Assembly (NCBI RefSeq): GCF_014645235.1
Contig: NZ_BMLM01000002.1
Location: 480,696 to 544,695 of the forward strand
DNA from: Agrococcus terreus
Lineage (GTDB): Bacteria > Actinomycetota > Actinomycetes > Actinomycetales > Microbacteriaceae
DNA: 64,000 nucleotides
Direction of reading: 5' to 3'
Shown: in pieces, positions 16,843 to 25,979 of the stretch
Layout: every line of letters starts with the position of its first letter
Position numbering within the stretch: the first letter of the stretch is position 1
The notes under the pieces: model-generated
What the model was told of the DNA's origin: nothing
The model's input: only the letters and a program-made list of their open reading frames with translations
The model's database searches: none
Position numbers and translations under genes: made by a program

Positions 16843-18444
16843 TCAGGGCAGCACGACGGCGCCGTCGACGAGCCGCGGCAGCGCCGCGATCGCGTCGTCG
16901 CGGAGCGCGGCCGGCAGGAGCGCCTCGGGCACGTCCTGGTACGCGACGGGGCGCTGGAACCGCTCGATGGCGAGCGAGCCGACCGAGGTCGACCGGCCGT
17001 CGGAGGTCGCGGGGAACGGGCCGCCGTGCACGACGGCGTGGCCCACCTCGACACCGGTCGGCCAACCGTTCACGACGATGCGGCCCGCGAGCTCCTCGAG
17101 GGCGATCACGAGGTCGGCCGCGAGGGAACGCTCGTCGTCGGGCGCATCGTCGAGGTCGACGTGGACGGTGGCCGTCAGCTGCCCCTCGAGCGCCGCGAGC
17201 GCCGCGCGCAGCTCGCGCTCGTCGCCCCAGCGCAGCACGAGCCCGGTCGCGCCGAACACCTCGTCGGCCAGCGCCGGCTCGGCGACGAGGTCGGCCGCCG
17301 CCGCCTCGACGAGGCTCGGGGCGGGCGCGCGCTCGGCGCCCCCGCCCTCGGCGATGCGAGAGCCGCGGCCGGCGAGCGCGTCGCGGCCGGCGACGTAGGC
17401 GTCGCGGATGCCCTCGGTGAGCATGACCTGCCCGTCGCGGGCGGCGAGCGCCTCCGCGGCTGCGGCCACGAAGGGCTCCCCGGCCTCGCCGGAGGGGACG
17501 AGGACGAGGCCGGGGTTCGTGCAGAACTGGCCGGCGCCGAGCAGCAGCGAGTCGACGAAGGCGCGGCCGCGCTCTGCCGTGGCGGCGGACGGCAGCACCA
17601 CGACGGGGTTGACGCTGCTCATCTCGGCGTAGACGGGGATGGGGACGGGCCGCTCGCGCGCGGCCCGCACGAGCGCGAGCCCGCCGGAGCGGGAGCCGGT
17701 GAAGCCGACGGCGCGGACGCGAGGGTCCTCGACGAGGGCCGTGCCGACCTCACGCCCGGAGCCGAGGAGCGCCTGGTACGTGCCGGCGGGCAGCCCGAGC
17801 CGCTCGACGACCTCGACGACGATCGCCGACACGAGCTCCGCGACGCCGGGATGCGCCTGGTGCGACTTCACGATGACGGGGCAGCCCGCGGCGAGCGCCG
17901 AGGCGGTGTCGCCGCCGGCGTTCGAGAAGGCGAACGGGAAGTTGCTCGCGCCGAAGACCACGACCGGGCCGAGGGGCAGCCGCCGCTGGCGCAGCTCGGG
18001 CCGCGGGGCGGGCGCACGGTCGGGCAGCGCGGGGTCGATGCGGAGGCCCTCGGACAGTCCCGACTCGACGAGGCCCGCGAACAGGCGCAGCTGGCCGCTC
18101 GTGCGCCCGACCTCGCCGACGAGCCTCGCCTGCGGCAGGCCCGTCTCGAGCCGGGCCCGGTCGACGAGCTGCCCGGAGGCGGCGTCGAGCCCGTCGGCGA
18201 TGCCGCGGAGCAGCGCGGCGCGGGTCGCGGGCGGCGCGGCGCGCAGGACCGGGGCCGCCTCGGCGGCCGCGGCGGCGGCGTCGGCGGCGTCCTGGCGCGT
18301 CGCGAGGCCGAAGGCGGGCTCCAGCCGCTCGCCGGTGGCGGCGTCGACGCCGCGCACCTCCCCCGCCGTGCCGCGCCGGCGCCTGCCGGCGACGAAGGAC
18401 TCCCCCGTGAGCGCCGCGCGCTCGGCGACCTCGACGGCGCTCAT
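16843..18444 (-). CDS. Alpha-ketoglutaric semialdehyde dehydrogenase (NADP+-type aldehyde dehydrogenase)
   Basis: The 533-residue enzyme oxidises 2,5-dioxopentanoate to 2-oxoglutarate, the last step of the oxidative uronate/aldarate route. Aldehyde-dehydrogenase motifs are GASNFPFAFSNAGGDTASAL, the nucleotide segment FTGSRSGG, the general base in YAEMSSVNP and the catalytic Cys in GAGQFCTNPGLV. The long form with FCTNPG is characteristic of KGSADH type III. It overlaps the KdgD gene by 4 nt (ATGA), which makes the pathway role firm. It is the last gene of the uronate unit. Confidence 0.9.
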   Translation of the reverse strand: MSAVEVAERAALTGESFVAGRRRRGTAGEVRGVDAATGERLEPAFGLATRQDAADAAAAAAEAAPVLRAAPPATRAALLRGIADGLDAASGQLVDRARLETGLPQARLVGEVGRTSGQLRLFAGLVESGLSEGLRIDPALPDRAPAPRPELRQRRLPLGPVVVFGASNFPFAFSNAGGDTASALAAGCPVIVKSHQAHPGVAELVSAIVVEVVERLGLPAGTYQALLGSGREVGTALVEDPRVRAVGFTGSRSGGLALVRAARERPVPIPVYAEMSSVNPVVVLPSAATAERGRAFVDSLLLGAGQFCTNPGLVLVPSGEAGEPFVAAAAEALAARDGQVMLTEGIRDAYVAGRDALAGRGSRIAEGGGAERAPAPSLVEAAAADLVAEPALADEVFGATGLVLRWGDERELRAALAALEGQLTATVHVDLDDAPDDERSLAADLVIALEELAGRIVVNGWPTGVEVGHAVVHGGPFPATSDGRSTSVGSLAIERFQRPVAYQDVPEALLPAALRDDAIAALPRLVDGAVVLP

Positions 18445-19367
18445 GCGGCGACCCGCTCGGCGATGCGGGCGATGAGCGCGGCGAGGTCCTGGCGCTCGTC
18501 GGGGCGGAGCTCCGAGAGCGGCGGGCGCACGGGGCCGCCGTAGCGGCCGATCGCGTCGACGCCGGCCTTCACGATCGAGACGGCGTAGCCGCGGCCGCGG
18601 TCGCGGATCTCGAGGTAGGGCAGCACGAACTCCTTGAGCCGGCGGGTGACCCCGGCGCGATCGCGCGCCCGCACGTCGGCGTAGAAGGCGGAGGCGAAGT
18701 CGGGCACGAAGTTGAACATGGCCGACGAGTAGGTGGTGACGCCGAGTTCGAGGTAGGGCAGCGCGAAGGTCTCGGCGGTCGGCAGGCCGCCGACGTAGAG
18801 GAGCCGGTCGCCCACGGTCGCGACGATCCGGGTCATCCGCTCGAGGTCGCCGATGCCGTCCTTGTAGCCCATGAGGTTCGGCAGCTCGTCGGCGAGCTGC
18901 TCGAGCGTCTCCGGCTCGAGCACCGCGTTGGCGCGGCCGTAGACCACGACGGGCAGGTGCGTGCTCGAGGCGACGGCGCGGATGTGGTCGCGCAGCCCCG
19001 CCTGGGACGCCTCCGTGAGGTACGGCGGGAAGAGCAGGAGGCCGGCGGCGCCCGCCTCCTCGGCGATGCGCGCGTGCTGCTGGGCGCTGCGCGTCGAGCC
19101 GCCCGCCGGGGCGAGGATCGGCACGGCGCCGCCCGAGCTCTCGAGCGCGAGGCGGATCGTGGTGGCGACCTCCTCGGGCGTGAGCGAGAAGAACTCGCCC
19201 GTGCCGCCGGCGGCGAAGAGGCCGCTGACCTCGTGCTCCGAGAGCCACGAGACGTGCTCGCGGTAGCGCTGCTCGTCGAGCTCGCCATGGGCGTCGAAGG
19301 TGGTGATCGGGAACGAGAGCAGCCCGTCGCCGAGCCGGTCCGCCAGTTCCTGGTGCGATGCGTGCAT
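18441..19367 (-). CDS. kdgD: 5-dehydro-4-deoxyglucarate dehydratase
   Basis: This 308-residue member of the DapA/NAL lyase family converts 5-keto-4-deoxyglucarate to alpha-ketoglutaric semialdehyde, CO2 and water. Visible features are LSFPITTFDAHGELD at the N-terminus, the GGTGEFFSLTPEE loop, the VVYGRANA strand with the proton-donor Tyr and the Schiff-base Lys in LMGYKDGIGDLERM. The start at 19367 is set by GGAGCAACAGG upstream; an in-frame start at 19406 lacks a signal. The 102-nt gap to the uronate dehydrogenase gene contains CATGCATG and could hold a secondary promoter. Confidence 0.92.
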   Translation of the reverse strand: MHASHQELADRLGDGLLSFPITTFDAHGELDEQRYREHVSWLSEHEVSGLFAAGGTGEFFSLTPEEVATTIRLALESSGGAVPILAPAGGSTRSAQQHARIAEEAGAAGLLLFPPYLTEASQAGLRDHIRAVASSTHLPVVVYGRANAVLEPETLEQLADELPNLMGYKDGIGDLERMTRIVATVGDRLLYVGGLPTAETFALPYLELGVTTYSSAMFNFVPDFASAFYADVRARDRAGVTRRLKEFVLPYLEIRDRGRGYAVSIVKAGVDAIGRYGGPVRPPLSELRPDERQDLAALIARIAERVAA

Positions 19368-19469
19368 CCTGTTGCTCCTCACTCGCCGCGGTGCGGCTGC
19401 CGCCACGCTAGGGCGGCTGCGTCATGCATGTCTAGAATCGTTTGGGTCTTGTCAGATGCGCTTCGCGCA

Positions 19470-20291
19470 TCACCGCACGGCGGAGCTCTGCCCGAGCGGC
19501 ATGTGCACGAAGTGCGCCCCGAGCGGCTCGTCGGGATCCACGCCCGCCGCGTCCGGGAAGCGGTCCGCGTACCGCTCGGAGTCGTCCTGCGGCGCGAAGC
19601 CGATGCGGCGCCCGCCCTCGAGCGAGCACCAGCTGCGCGCGTTCGCCGAGACGCCCCAGACGATCTGGAACGGCTCGATGTCGTGATGGAGGCTCGCGTC
19701 GACGAGCCCCCTCGCGTCGCCGGGCGAGAGCCACACGGGCAGCCGGGGACCGGTGAGCGGCTCGGGGAAGCAGTGGCCGATGCGCAGCGCGACGCCGCGC
19801 ATCGAGCCGCGCTCGCAGTAAAGCCGCACGAGCGCCTCGCCCGCCGCCTTCGACCAGCCGTAGTAGGTGTCGGGCCGCGGCGGCGCGTCGTCGGCGAGCC
19901 GGCCGTCGGGCCCGGCGTCGCTCGGCGCGTAGAAGCCCACGGCGTGGTTGCTCGAGGCGTAGACGAAGCGGCCGACGCCGTGCTCCTCCGCCGCGTCGAG
20001 CACGGTGCGCGTGCCCGTCACGTTGACGTCGAGGATCGCCTCCCACTCGTCCTCGGTGCTCAGCGCCCCGAGGTGGACGACGTCGGTCGCCTCGCGCATC
20101 GCGTGCCGCACGGCATCCGCGTCGGTGAGGCTGCCGAGAACCTGCTCGACGTCGCCGCGCGAGGCGAACGGCTCGGGCAGCGGCGTCGGATCGAGGACGA
20201 CGGACCGCCAGCGCTCCCGCGCCGGCCGGTCGAGCAGCATCCGCCCGATCGTGCCGGCGCCGCCCGTGATCATGACCACGCGGTCGCTCAT
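19470..20291 (-). CDS. udh: Uronate dehydrogenase (NAD-dependent epimerase/dehydratase family)
   Basis: This 273-residue SDR-type enzyme oxidises D-galacturonate or D-glucuronate to the aldarolactone with NAD+. It has the ITGGAGTIGRML nucleotide motif, DVVHLGAL, ASSNHAVGFY and the catalytic Tyr/Lys in TYYGWSKAAGEAL. The SNHAVGFY segment and length fit Udh better than a nucleotide-sugar epimerase, and the neighbours supply the remaining pathway steps. It overlaps the upstream cycloisomerase gene by 4 nt. The palindrome GATGCGC-TTC-GCGCATC at 19455-19471 overlaps its stop and may help terminate transcription. Confidence 0.88.
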   Translation of the reverse strand: MSDRVVMITGGAGTIGRMLLDRPARERWRSVVLDPTPLPEPFASRGDVEQVLGSLTDADAVRHAMREATDVVHLGALSTEDEWEAILDVNVTGTRTVLDAAEEHGVGRFVYASSNHAVGFYAPSDAGPDGRLADDAPPRPDTYYGWSKAAGEALVRLYCERGSMRGVALRIGHCFPEPLTGPRLPVWLSPGDARGLVDASLHHDIEPFQIVWGVSANARSWCSLEGGRRIGFAPQDDSERYADRFPDAAGVDPDEPLGAHFVHMPLGQSSAVR

Positions 20292-21457
20292 CGGACCTCC
20301 GTCCGCTCGATGGTGTGCGCTGCGATGTGCTCGAGGTCGAGCTCGACGCCGAGGCCGGACCGCTCCGGCAGGGTCACCCAGCCGTCGTCGTCGAGCGGAT
20401 CGACGACCGACGCGAGGTGCGGCGGCAGCCAGTCGTAGTCGGCGTGCGGGTGCAGCAGGCCGCGCTCGTAGAGCTGCGACGCGAACGTCGCACCCACGAC
20501 CGCGAGGCTCGCCGCGCCGTTGCCGTGCACCTCGCACGTCATCCCGACGCTCTCGGCGAGGTGCAGCGCCTTGATCGTCGAGGTGATGCCGCCGCCGTTC
20601 TGCGGGCCGATGCGCAGGATGTCGACGGCGCCCGCGAGCACCCAGTCGCCGCGAGCGTGGTTGCGGCCGGCGACGGTCTCGGGGCCGATGACCGGGATGT
20701 CGAGCTGCTCGCTGAGCCAGCGGTAGGCGGCCATCGAGTTCTCCTCGATGGGCTCCTCGAACCAGCGGAAGCCGAGCTCCTGGATGCCGCGGCCGATCCG
20801 GAGCGCCTGCTGTCGGTCGTACCAGTGGTAGCCGTCGAGCATGAGGTCGACGTCGGGGCCGACCGCCTCGCGCACCGCGGCGCACGCCTCGAGGTCGCGC
20901 TCGACGCTCGGCGCGAACGAGACCGGCGGGAACCAGGTGTGGAGCTTGATGGCGCGGTAGCCCTGCTCGACGAGCTGCACGGCGAAGGCCGCGAAGTCGG
21001 CCGGTGTCGCGAGGCCGCCGGGCGTCTCGTCGCCGCACATGGTGCTCGCGTAGGCCTGCACCCGGGAGCGGGCGCCGCCGAGCAGCCGCCACACGGGCTC
21101 CCCGGCGCGGTGGCCGATGAGGTCCCAGAGGGCCTCGTCGACCACCGCGAGCCGCCGCTCGGCGATGTCGATCGGGTTGCCGCGCTGCGCGATCGTGAGC
21201 TGCCGCTGCAGCGCCTCGACCGCCACCGCCGGCTTGCCGAGCAGCGGCCGCAGCATCGGCTCGACGATGCCGTCGGCGCGGAGGCTCCGCACCGGTGCCA
21301 CCACCCGTCCCTCGACGCCGTCCGAGTCGCGGACGGTGAGCAGGGCCTCGGTGGCCGGCGCGAGCGGGCCCGGATGCCGGTGCCCGTTCGCGTCGCGCTG
21401 CGACCTGGTCTCGGTCTCGAAGACCGCGATCTCGAACGACTCGATGGTCGCCGTCAT
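20288..21457 (-). CDS. Enolase-superfamily aldarolactone cycloisomerase / dehydratase
   Basis: The 389-residue protein belongs to the mandelate racemase/muconate lactonizing group. It has the acid/base Lys in AIKLHTWF near residue 165, metal ligands in MLDGYHWY (Asp), WFEEPIEE (Glu) and GPETVAGR (Glu), and the His of EVHGNGAA. By context it opens or isomerises the lactone formed by uronate dehydrogenase, as D-galactarolactone cycloisomerase does; a galactarate/glucarate dehydratase role is the alternative. It overlaps the udh gene and the upstream solute-binding protein gene by 4 nt each. Confidence 0.82.
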   Translation of the reverse strand: MTATIESFEIAVFETETRSQRDANGHRHPGPLAPATEALLTVRDSDGVEGRVVAPVRSLRADGIVEPMLRPLLGKPAVAVEALQRQLTIAQRGNPIDIAERRLAVVDEALWDLIGHRAGEPVWRLLGGARSRVQAYASTMCGDETPGGLATPADFAAFAVQLVEQGYRAIKLHTWFPPVSFAPSVERDLEACAAVREAVGPDVDLMLDGYHWYDRQQALRIGRGIQELGFRWFEEPIEENSMAAYRWLSEQLDIPVIGPETVAGRNHARGDWVLAGAVDILRIGPQNGGGITSTIKALHLAESVGMTCEVHGNGAASLAVVGATFASQLYERGLLHPHADYDWLPPHLASVVDPLDDDGWVTLPERSGLGVELDLEHIAAHTIERTEVR

Positions 21458-22764
21458 CGGCTGGACTCCAGGTACGCCTGCTGCGCCTCCGTCATCTTGT
21501 CGGCCCAGAGCGTCAGGAAGTCGGCCGGGGCGAGCTCACCCAGCAGCACGCGCTGCAGCTCGGGCTCGAGGTCGTTGCGCATGATCGTGCCGTAGTCGGG
21601 CAGGTGCGTGGGCGCCGAGAGGATCGTGACGCCCTCGCCCTCGATCCAGTCGCTCGCGATGCTCACCGACTGCGACGACGTGAGCCAGTCCTCGCTGCGC
21701 GACTCGAGGTTCGAGGGGATCTGGCCGATCGTCTCGTTCAGCGCGCCGTTCGACGACTCGCTGAGCATGAACTGCAGGAACTCCCACGCCTCCTCCGGGT
21801 GCTCGGTCTGCTCGAACACGGCGAACGAGGGGATCGGGTCGGCGATCACGACGCGCGCGCCGTCCTCGCTCTCGGGCAGGGGGACCGCGGCGAACTGGCC
21901 GGGCAGCGCGGCCTCGTGCTCGGGGTAGGAGCCGAGGTTGTGCTGGAGCGTCGCTGCGGCGCCGGAGCCGAAGGCCGCGACCATCTCGGGGTAGCCGAAG
22001 CCGAGGTCGGCCTGGCTCGTGGCGGTGTTGTAGAGGCCCACGTACTGCTCGAAGGCCTCGACGTTCGCGGGGTCGTCGATCGTGGAGACGCCCTGCTCGT
22101 CGAAGAGCGTCTCGACGCCCGACTGCGCGTACATCGCCTGGAGGAACTGGAAGACGCCGCCCGCGCCCCCGCGCATCGCGAAGCCGTACTGGCCGGCGGA
22201 GGGGTCGGTGAGCTCCTCGGCACCGGCGTAGAAGTCGTCCCAGGTGGCGGGGCCGTCGGGGTAGCCGGCCTCCGACCACAGGTCGGTGCGGTACCAGAAG
22301 AGCCCGTTCGTGAGCGTGTACGGCAGCGCGTAGAGGCCGCCGTCGCGGGCGTCCTGGCGCATGACGTCGATGAGCGCGGGATCGAGCTGGTCGGCGAGCT
22401 CCGAGGCGGCGAACTGCTCGTCGAGCGGCAGCAGCGCGTCCTGCGCGGTGAGCGGCGCGAGGAAGGTGCCACTCAGCGACGAGATGTCGGGCGCCTCGCC
22501 CGAGGCGAGGCTCGTCTGGATCTTCTCGAACGCGGAGTCGGAGGGCAGCGTGAGGAAGTCGATCGTGATGTCCTCGTGCTCGGCCTCGAACTCGGCGATG
22601 AGCTCCTCGTACGTCGCGGCGCGCGTGGGGTTGCCGCTGTGGTCCCAGAACGTGAGCGTGACGGGGCCGTCCTCGCCGGCCGCTGCCGAGCATCCGACGA
22701 GTCCGCCGACGAGCGCCGCCGTGGCACCGGCTGCGATGGCGGTGCGGAGGGTTCGCTTGCGCAT
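21454..22764 (-). CDS. Sugar ABC transporter solute-binding lipoprotein (family 1)
   Basis: This 436-residue lipoprotein has a signal peptide ending in the lipobox LVGC (Cys25), so it is anchored outside the membrane. The mature part begins VTLTFWDHSGNPTRAATYEEL, typical of family-1 extracellular binding proteins, with FWYRTDLW and GGVFQFLQAMYAQSG later. AAGGAG precedes the ATG by about 6 nt. The neighbouring permeases and uronate enzymes make a uronate, oligouronide or aldarate ligand likely. Confidence 0.9.
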   Translation of the reverse strand: MRKRTLRTAIAAGATAALVGGLVGCSAAAGEDGPVTLTFWDHSGNPTRAATYEELIAEFEAEHEDITIDFLTLPSDSAFEKIQTSLASGEAPDISSLSGTFLAPLTAQDALLPLDEQFAASELADQLDPALIDVMRQDARDGGLYALPYTLTNGLFWYRTDLWSEAGYPDGPATWDDFYAGAEELTDPSAGQYGFAMRGGAGGVFQFLQAMYAQSGVETLFDEQGVSTIDDPANVEAFEQYVGLYNTATSQADLGFGYPEMVAAFGSGAAATLQHNLGSYPEHEAALPGQFAAVPLPESEDGARVVIADPIPSFAVFEQTEHPEEAWEFLQFMLSESSNGALNETIGQIPSNLESRSEDWLTSSQSVSIASDWIEGEGVTILSAPTHLPDYGTIMRNDLEPELQRVLLGELAPADFLTLWADKMTEAQQAYLESSR

Positions 22765-22801
22765 GGTTGTCTCCTTGTGTTGTGGGGCGGCGATGGTGCC
22801 G

Positions 22802-23677
22802 TCAGCCCTTGACGGCCCCGGCCCCGAGGCCCTGGACGAGGTACTTCTGGATGAAGGCGAAGATGACGATGACGGGCAGCGCGGCGACGATGCCGCCCGC
22901 GGCGAGCACGCCGAAGTTCACGCCGAACTCGCCCATCGTGTAGCTGAGGCCGACGGGCAGCGTGAAGCGCTGCTGCGACTGGATGAACATGAGGCCGAAG
23001 AGGAAGTTGTTCCAGGCGCCGATGAAGCTGAACGAGCCGACCGCGATGATCGCCGGGCCGAGCACGGGCAGCACCGCGAGGCGGAAGGCGTGGAACCGGC
23101 TGCAGCCGTCGATCATCGCCGCCTCCTCGAGCTCGAAGGGGATCTTCGAGATGAAGGACGTCATGAACATGATCGCGAGCGGCAGGCTGAAGACCGTGTC
23201 GGCGATCGCGAGGCTCAGCAGGTTGTTGATGAGCCCGAGCGAGTTGAAGATCTGGAAGAGCGGGATGAGCATCATCGCGCCGGGGATGAACTGCGTGCAC
23301 AGCAGCACGAGCGTGAACGCGCGCTTGCCCTTGAACTTGTAGCGGGCCATCGCGTAGCCCGAGGGCAGCGCGAGCGCGAGCGTCGCGACCGTGGTGAGCA
23401 CGCCGACGAGCACGCTGTTCCAGAAGAAGAACTCGTACCCGACCTCGTTCCAGACGAAGACGAAGTTGTCGAACGTGATGGGGAACGGCAGCCAGCTGTT
23501 CGACGACGGCTCGCGGAACGCGAAGAGCACGACCCAGTAGAAGGGGATGATCGTGAACACCGTGTAGAGCGCGAGCGGCAGCGAGATGCGGCCGTGGAAG
23601 CTCAGCGCGCGCTTGGCGCGGATGGCCGGGGCGACCTGGCGGCGGGGCCGCTGCAGGGTGGGGGCGGTGACGGCCAT
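22802..23677 (-). CDS. Carbohydrate ABC transporter permease (MalG-like)
   Basis: The 291-residue inner-membrane permease has six predicted transmembrane helices and the EAA loop EEAAMIDGCSRFHAFRLAVLP near residue 185 that contacts the ATPase. The N-terminus carries a cytoplasmic basic segment before helix 1 (ISLPLALYTVFTIIPF). It is co-transcribed with the MalF-like permease (1-nt gap) and the binding protein. Confidence 0.92.
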   Translation of the reverse strand: MAVTAPTLQRPRRQVAPAIRAKRALSFHGRISLPLALYTVFTIIPFYWVVLFAFREPSSNSWLPFPITFDNFVFVWNEVGYEFFFWNSVLVGVLTTVATLALALPSGYAMARYKFKGKRAFTLVLLCTQFIPGAMMLIPLFQIFNSLGLINNLLSLAIADTVFSLPLAIMFMTSFISKIPFELEEAAMIDGCSRFHAFRLAVLPVLGPAIIAVGSFSFIGAWNNFLFGLMFIQSQQRFTLPVGLSYTMGEFGVNFGVLAAGGIVAALPVIVIFAFIQKYLVQGLGAGAVKG

Positions 23678-23678
23678 C

Positions 23679-24650
23679 TCAGTCCTCCTCGCGCGAGAAC
23701 GCGGTCAGCTTCAGGTAGACGATCGAGACGATGAGCAGGATCAGGAACGCGAAGACCGTGAGGGCCGAGCCGTAGCCGAAGTCGTGGGCCTGGGTGGCGA
23801 GCTGGGCGACGTACAGCGGGAGCGTCGTCGTCATGCCGGCCGGGCCGCCGTTCGTCATCGTCAGGAGCAGGTCGACGTTGTTGAACTCCCACACGCCGCG
23901 CAGCAGCGTCGTGAGGATGATCGCCGTCTTGAGGTGCGGCAGCGTCACGTGCAGGAAGCGCTTGATGCGGCCGGCGCCGTCGACCGCGGCGGCCTCGTAG
24001 AGCTCCTTGGGCGCGCTCTGCAGCTCGGCGAGCAGCATGATCGCGAAGAAGGGGACGCCGCGCCACAGCTCGGCGACGACCACGGCCCAGAAGACGCTGT
24101 CGGGGTCGACGAGCACCGCCTGGGTGCCGTCGCCGATGCCCCACTCGGCGAGCAGGCGGAAGATGCCGGTGCCGGGGTTGTAGACGAGGATCCAGATGGC
24201 CGTGGTGAGCACGCCGGAGATCGCCCAGGGCGAGAACACGAGCGCCCGCCAGAAGCCGCGGCCGCGGAACGCCTCGTTCACGACGAGCGCGATGATGAGG
24301 CCGAAGATCAGCTGCAGCACCACCTCGACGAGCACCCACTGGGCGGTGAAGCCGAGCGAGGGCCAGAACTTCGGGTCCTCGAAGAGCATGAAGCGGAAGT
24401 GCTCGAGGCCGATGAACGCGTCGTTCCAGGGCTCCGTGAGCTTGCGCTCGAACATCGCGTTCCAGAAGACGCTGAGCACCGGCGCCGCGATGAAGGCTGC
24501 GCTCAGCAGGATCACGGGCGACAGCAGCAGCCACGGCGCGGCCGAGCGGCGCCACGAGCGCCGGTTGCGCGGCGGTCGCGGCGGCTGGTCGACGGCGGCT
24601 GCCGCCACCGGGGCGGCGACGGCCACGTCGTCCGCGATCATTCTCGTCAT
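23679..24650 (-). CDS. Carbohydrate ABC transporter permease (MalF-like)
   Basis: This 323-residue permease has a basic cytoplasmic N-terminus (RPPRNRRSWRRS), six or more membrane helices and the EAA loop YEAAAVDGAGRIKRFLHVTLP near residue 218. I place the start at 24650 because GAAGGTGGA lies about 6 nt upstream; in-frame starts at 24668 and 24722 lack an RBS. No ATP-binding subunit is encoded anywhere in the cluster, so a shared MsmX-type ATPase elsewhere is probably used. Confidence 0.9.
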   Translation of the reverse strand: MTRMIADDVAVAAPVAAAAVDQPPRPPRNRRSWRRSAAPWLLLSPVILLSAAFIAAPVLSVFWNAMFERKLTEPWNDAFIGLEHFRFMLFEDPKFWPSLGFTAQWVLVEVVLQLIFGLIIALVVNEAFRGRGFWRALVFSPWAISGVLTTAIWILVYNPGTGIFRLLAEWGIGDGTQAVLVDPDSVFWAVVVAELWRGVPFFAIMLLAELQSAPKELYEAAAVDGAGRIKRFLHVTLPHLKTAIILTTLLRGVWEFNNVDLLLTMTNGGPAGMTTTLPLYVAQLATQAHDFGYGSALTVFAFLILLIVSIVYLKLTAFSREED

Positions 24651-24725
24651 CGAGTCCACCTTCGTCATCGTTGCCGGAGGGTCGTGCGTCCCAGCACACA
24701 CCGTCCGAGCGATGTTGTCCAAGCC

Positions 24726-25928
24726 TCAATCGGCATGCAGTGATGCGCTCCGTGCATCGCGCGTCGCGGCGACGTCGACGGTGCGCACGGCCCACCGCTC
24801 GACGTGCGCGCGATCGACGGCGACGCCGAGCCCCGGCGCCTCGCCGGGTCCGATCTCGCCGGCGAGCGGCACGGGGCCGCCGCGGAGCGGGCCGTCGACG
24901 GCGTCGATCGGCTCGTCCGGCGCCGATTCGACGTACCACTCGACGCGGCGCACCGAGGGCAGCGCCGCGGCGACGTGCACGCCCCACGGCGACCCCGAGA
25001 GGTGCGGCGCGAGCTCGACCCCGGCGGGCAGCGCGTCGTGCAGCCGCCGCACCGCGGTGATGCCGCCGCACCAGGCGAGGTCGGGCTGCAGCACGCGCAC
25101 GCCGGCGGGCGGCAGCGCGAGCAGCGCCGGGATGCTCGTGGCGTGCTCGCCCGTGGCGAGCGGCACGTCGCCGAGCGCGCGGGCGACGGCGACGAGGCCG
25201 TCGAGGTCGTCGGGCGGCAACGGCTCCTCGAGCCACTGCATCCGCGCCGCCCGGAGCGCCGGCGCGAGCGCGACGGCGAAGGGCGCGTCGAGCCCCATCC
25301 AGCCGTCGACCATGAGGCCGTGGTCGTCGCCCGCCGCCTCGCGCGCCTCCTCGACCTGCCGGATCGCGTCGGCGAGGCCGTCGTCGTGCCACGGCCCGGC
25401 ACGGAGGCCGATCTTCGAGGTGCGGAGCCCGAGCGCCCGGTGGTGCTCGATGTCGTTGCCGGTCGCGTACGCGGGCAGGCGGCGTGCCTCGCCGCCGAGG
25501 AGCCGCACGAGGGGCTGCTCGGCGACGCGGCCGAGGAGGTCCCACGCGGCGATGTCGATCGCGGAGCGCGCCATGGCGGCGAGGCCGTCGCTGCCGTAGG
25601 GCAGCGTAGCGAGCCGCAGCCGCTCCCAGAGCGCCTCGACGTCGGCGACGCCGCGCAGCGGCGAGCCGAGCGCGAGCGGCAGCAGGTGGTCGGCGAGCAG
25701 GGCCGCGACGGCGGAGCCGCCCTGGGTGACGGCGAGCCCGACGGGCGCCGCGTCGTCGAGGCCGTCGACCGCCAGCTCGACGAGCACCGCGTCCATCGAG
25801 CCGTACCAGCTCGCGCGCCGGCCGCGGTGCGCGGGGATGCGATCCATCGGGGCGGTGATCTCGCTCGACGCGAGCCGCGAGGGGGCGCGCAGGAGCGTGA
25901 CGCGGGCGCGCTCGAGGCGGGTCGTCAT
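24726..25928 (-). CDS. Enolase-superfamily sugar-acid dehydratase (L-rhamnonate dehydratase-like)
   Basis: The 400-residue protein is a second, distinct enolase-superfamily enzyme in the cluster. Metal ligands are in LMVDGWMG (Asp), QWLEEPLPPDD (Glu) and LATGEHAT (Glu); LQPDLAWCGGIT and the catalytic His of LAPHLSGSP follow. The TGEH...QPD.WCGG pattern is close to my recollection of L-rhamnonate dehydratase. Its substrate is likely a different sugar acid from that of the enzyme at 20288-21457. It is the second gene of the minus-strand unit that starts with the propeller protein. Confidence 0.82.
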   Translation of the reverse strand: MTTRLERARVTLLRAPSRLASSEITAPMDRIPAHRGRRASWYGSMDAVLVELAVDGLDDAAPVGLAVTQGGSAVAALLADHLLPLALGSPLRGVADVEALWERLRLATLPYGSDGLAAMARSAIDIAAWDLLGRVAEQPLVRLLGGEARRLPAYATGNDIEHHRALGLRTSKIGLRAGPWHDDGLADAIRQVEEAREAAGDDHGLMVDGWMGLDAPFAVALAPALRAARMQWLEEPLPPDDLDGLVAVARALGDVPLATGEHATSIPALLALPPAGVRVLQPDLAWCGGITAVRRLHDALPAGVELAPHLSGSPWGVHVAAALPSVRRVEWYVESAPDEPIDAVDGPLRGGPVPLAGEIGPGEAPGLGVAVDRAHVERWAVRTVDVAATRDARSASLHAD

Positions 25929-25979
25929 GCGGTCGTCCTCACGCGGCGACGGGCACCCGGGGCGCTCGGCCAGCGACGG

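Noticed and set aside
19455-24758. Shared palindrome GATGCGC-N3-GCGCATC at 19455-19471 and a variant at 24742-24758 as a common operator
   Set aside because: The second copy lies inside the coding end of the enolase-superfamily gene and the first overlaps the udh stop; gene-end location makes a terminator or chance more likely than an operator.
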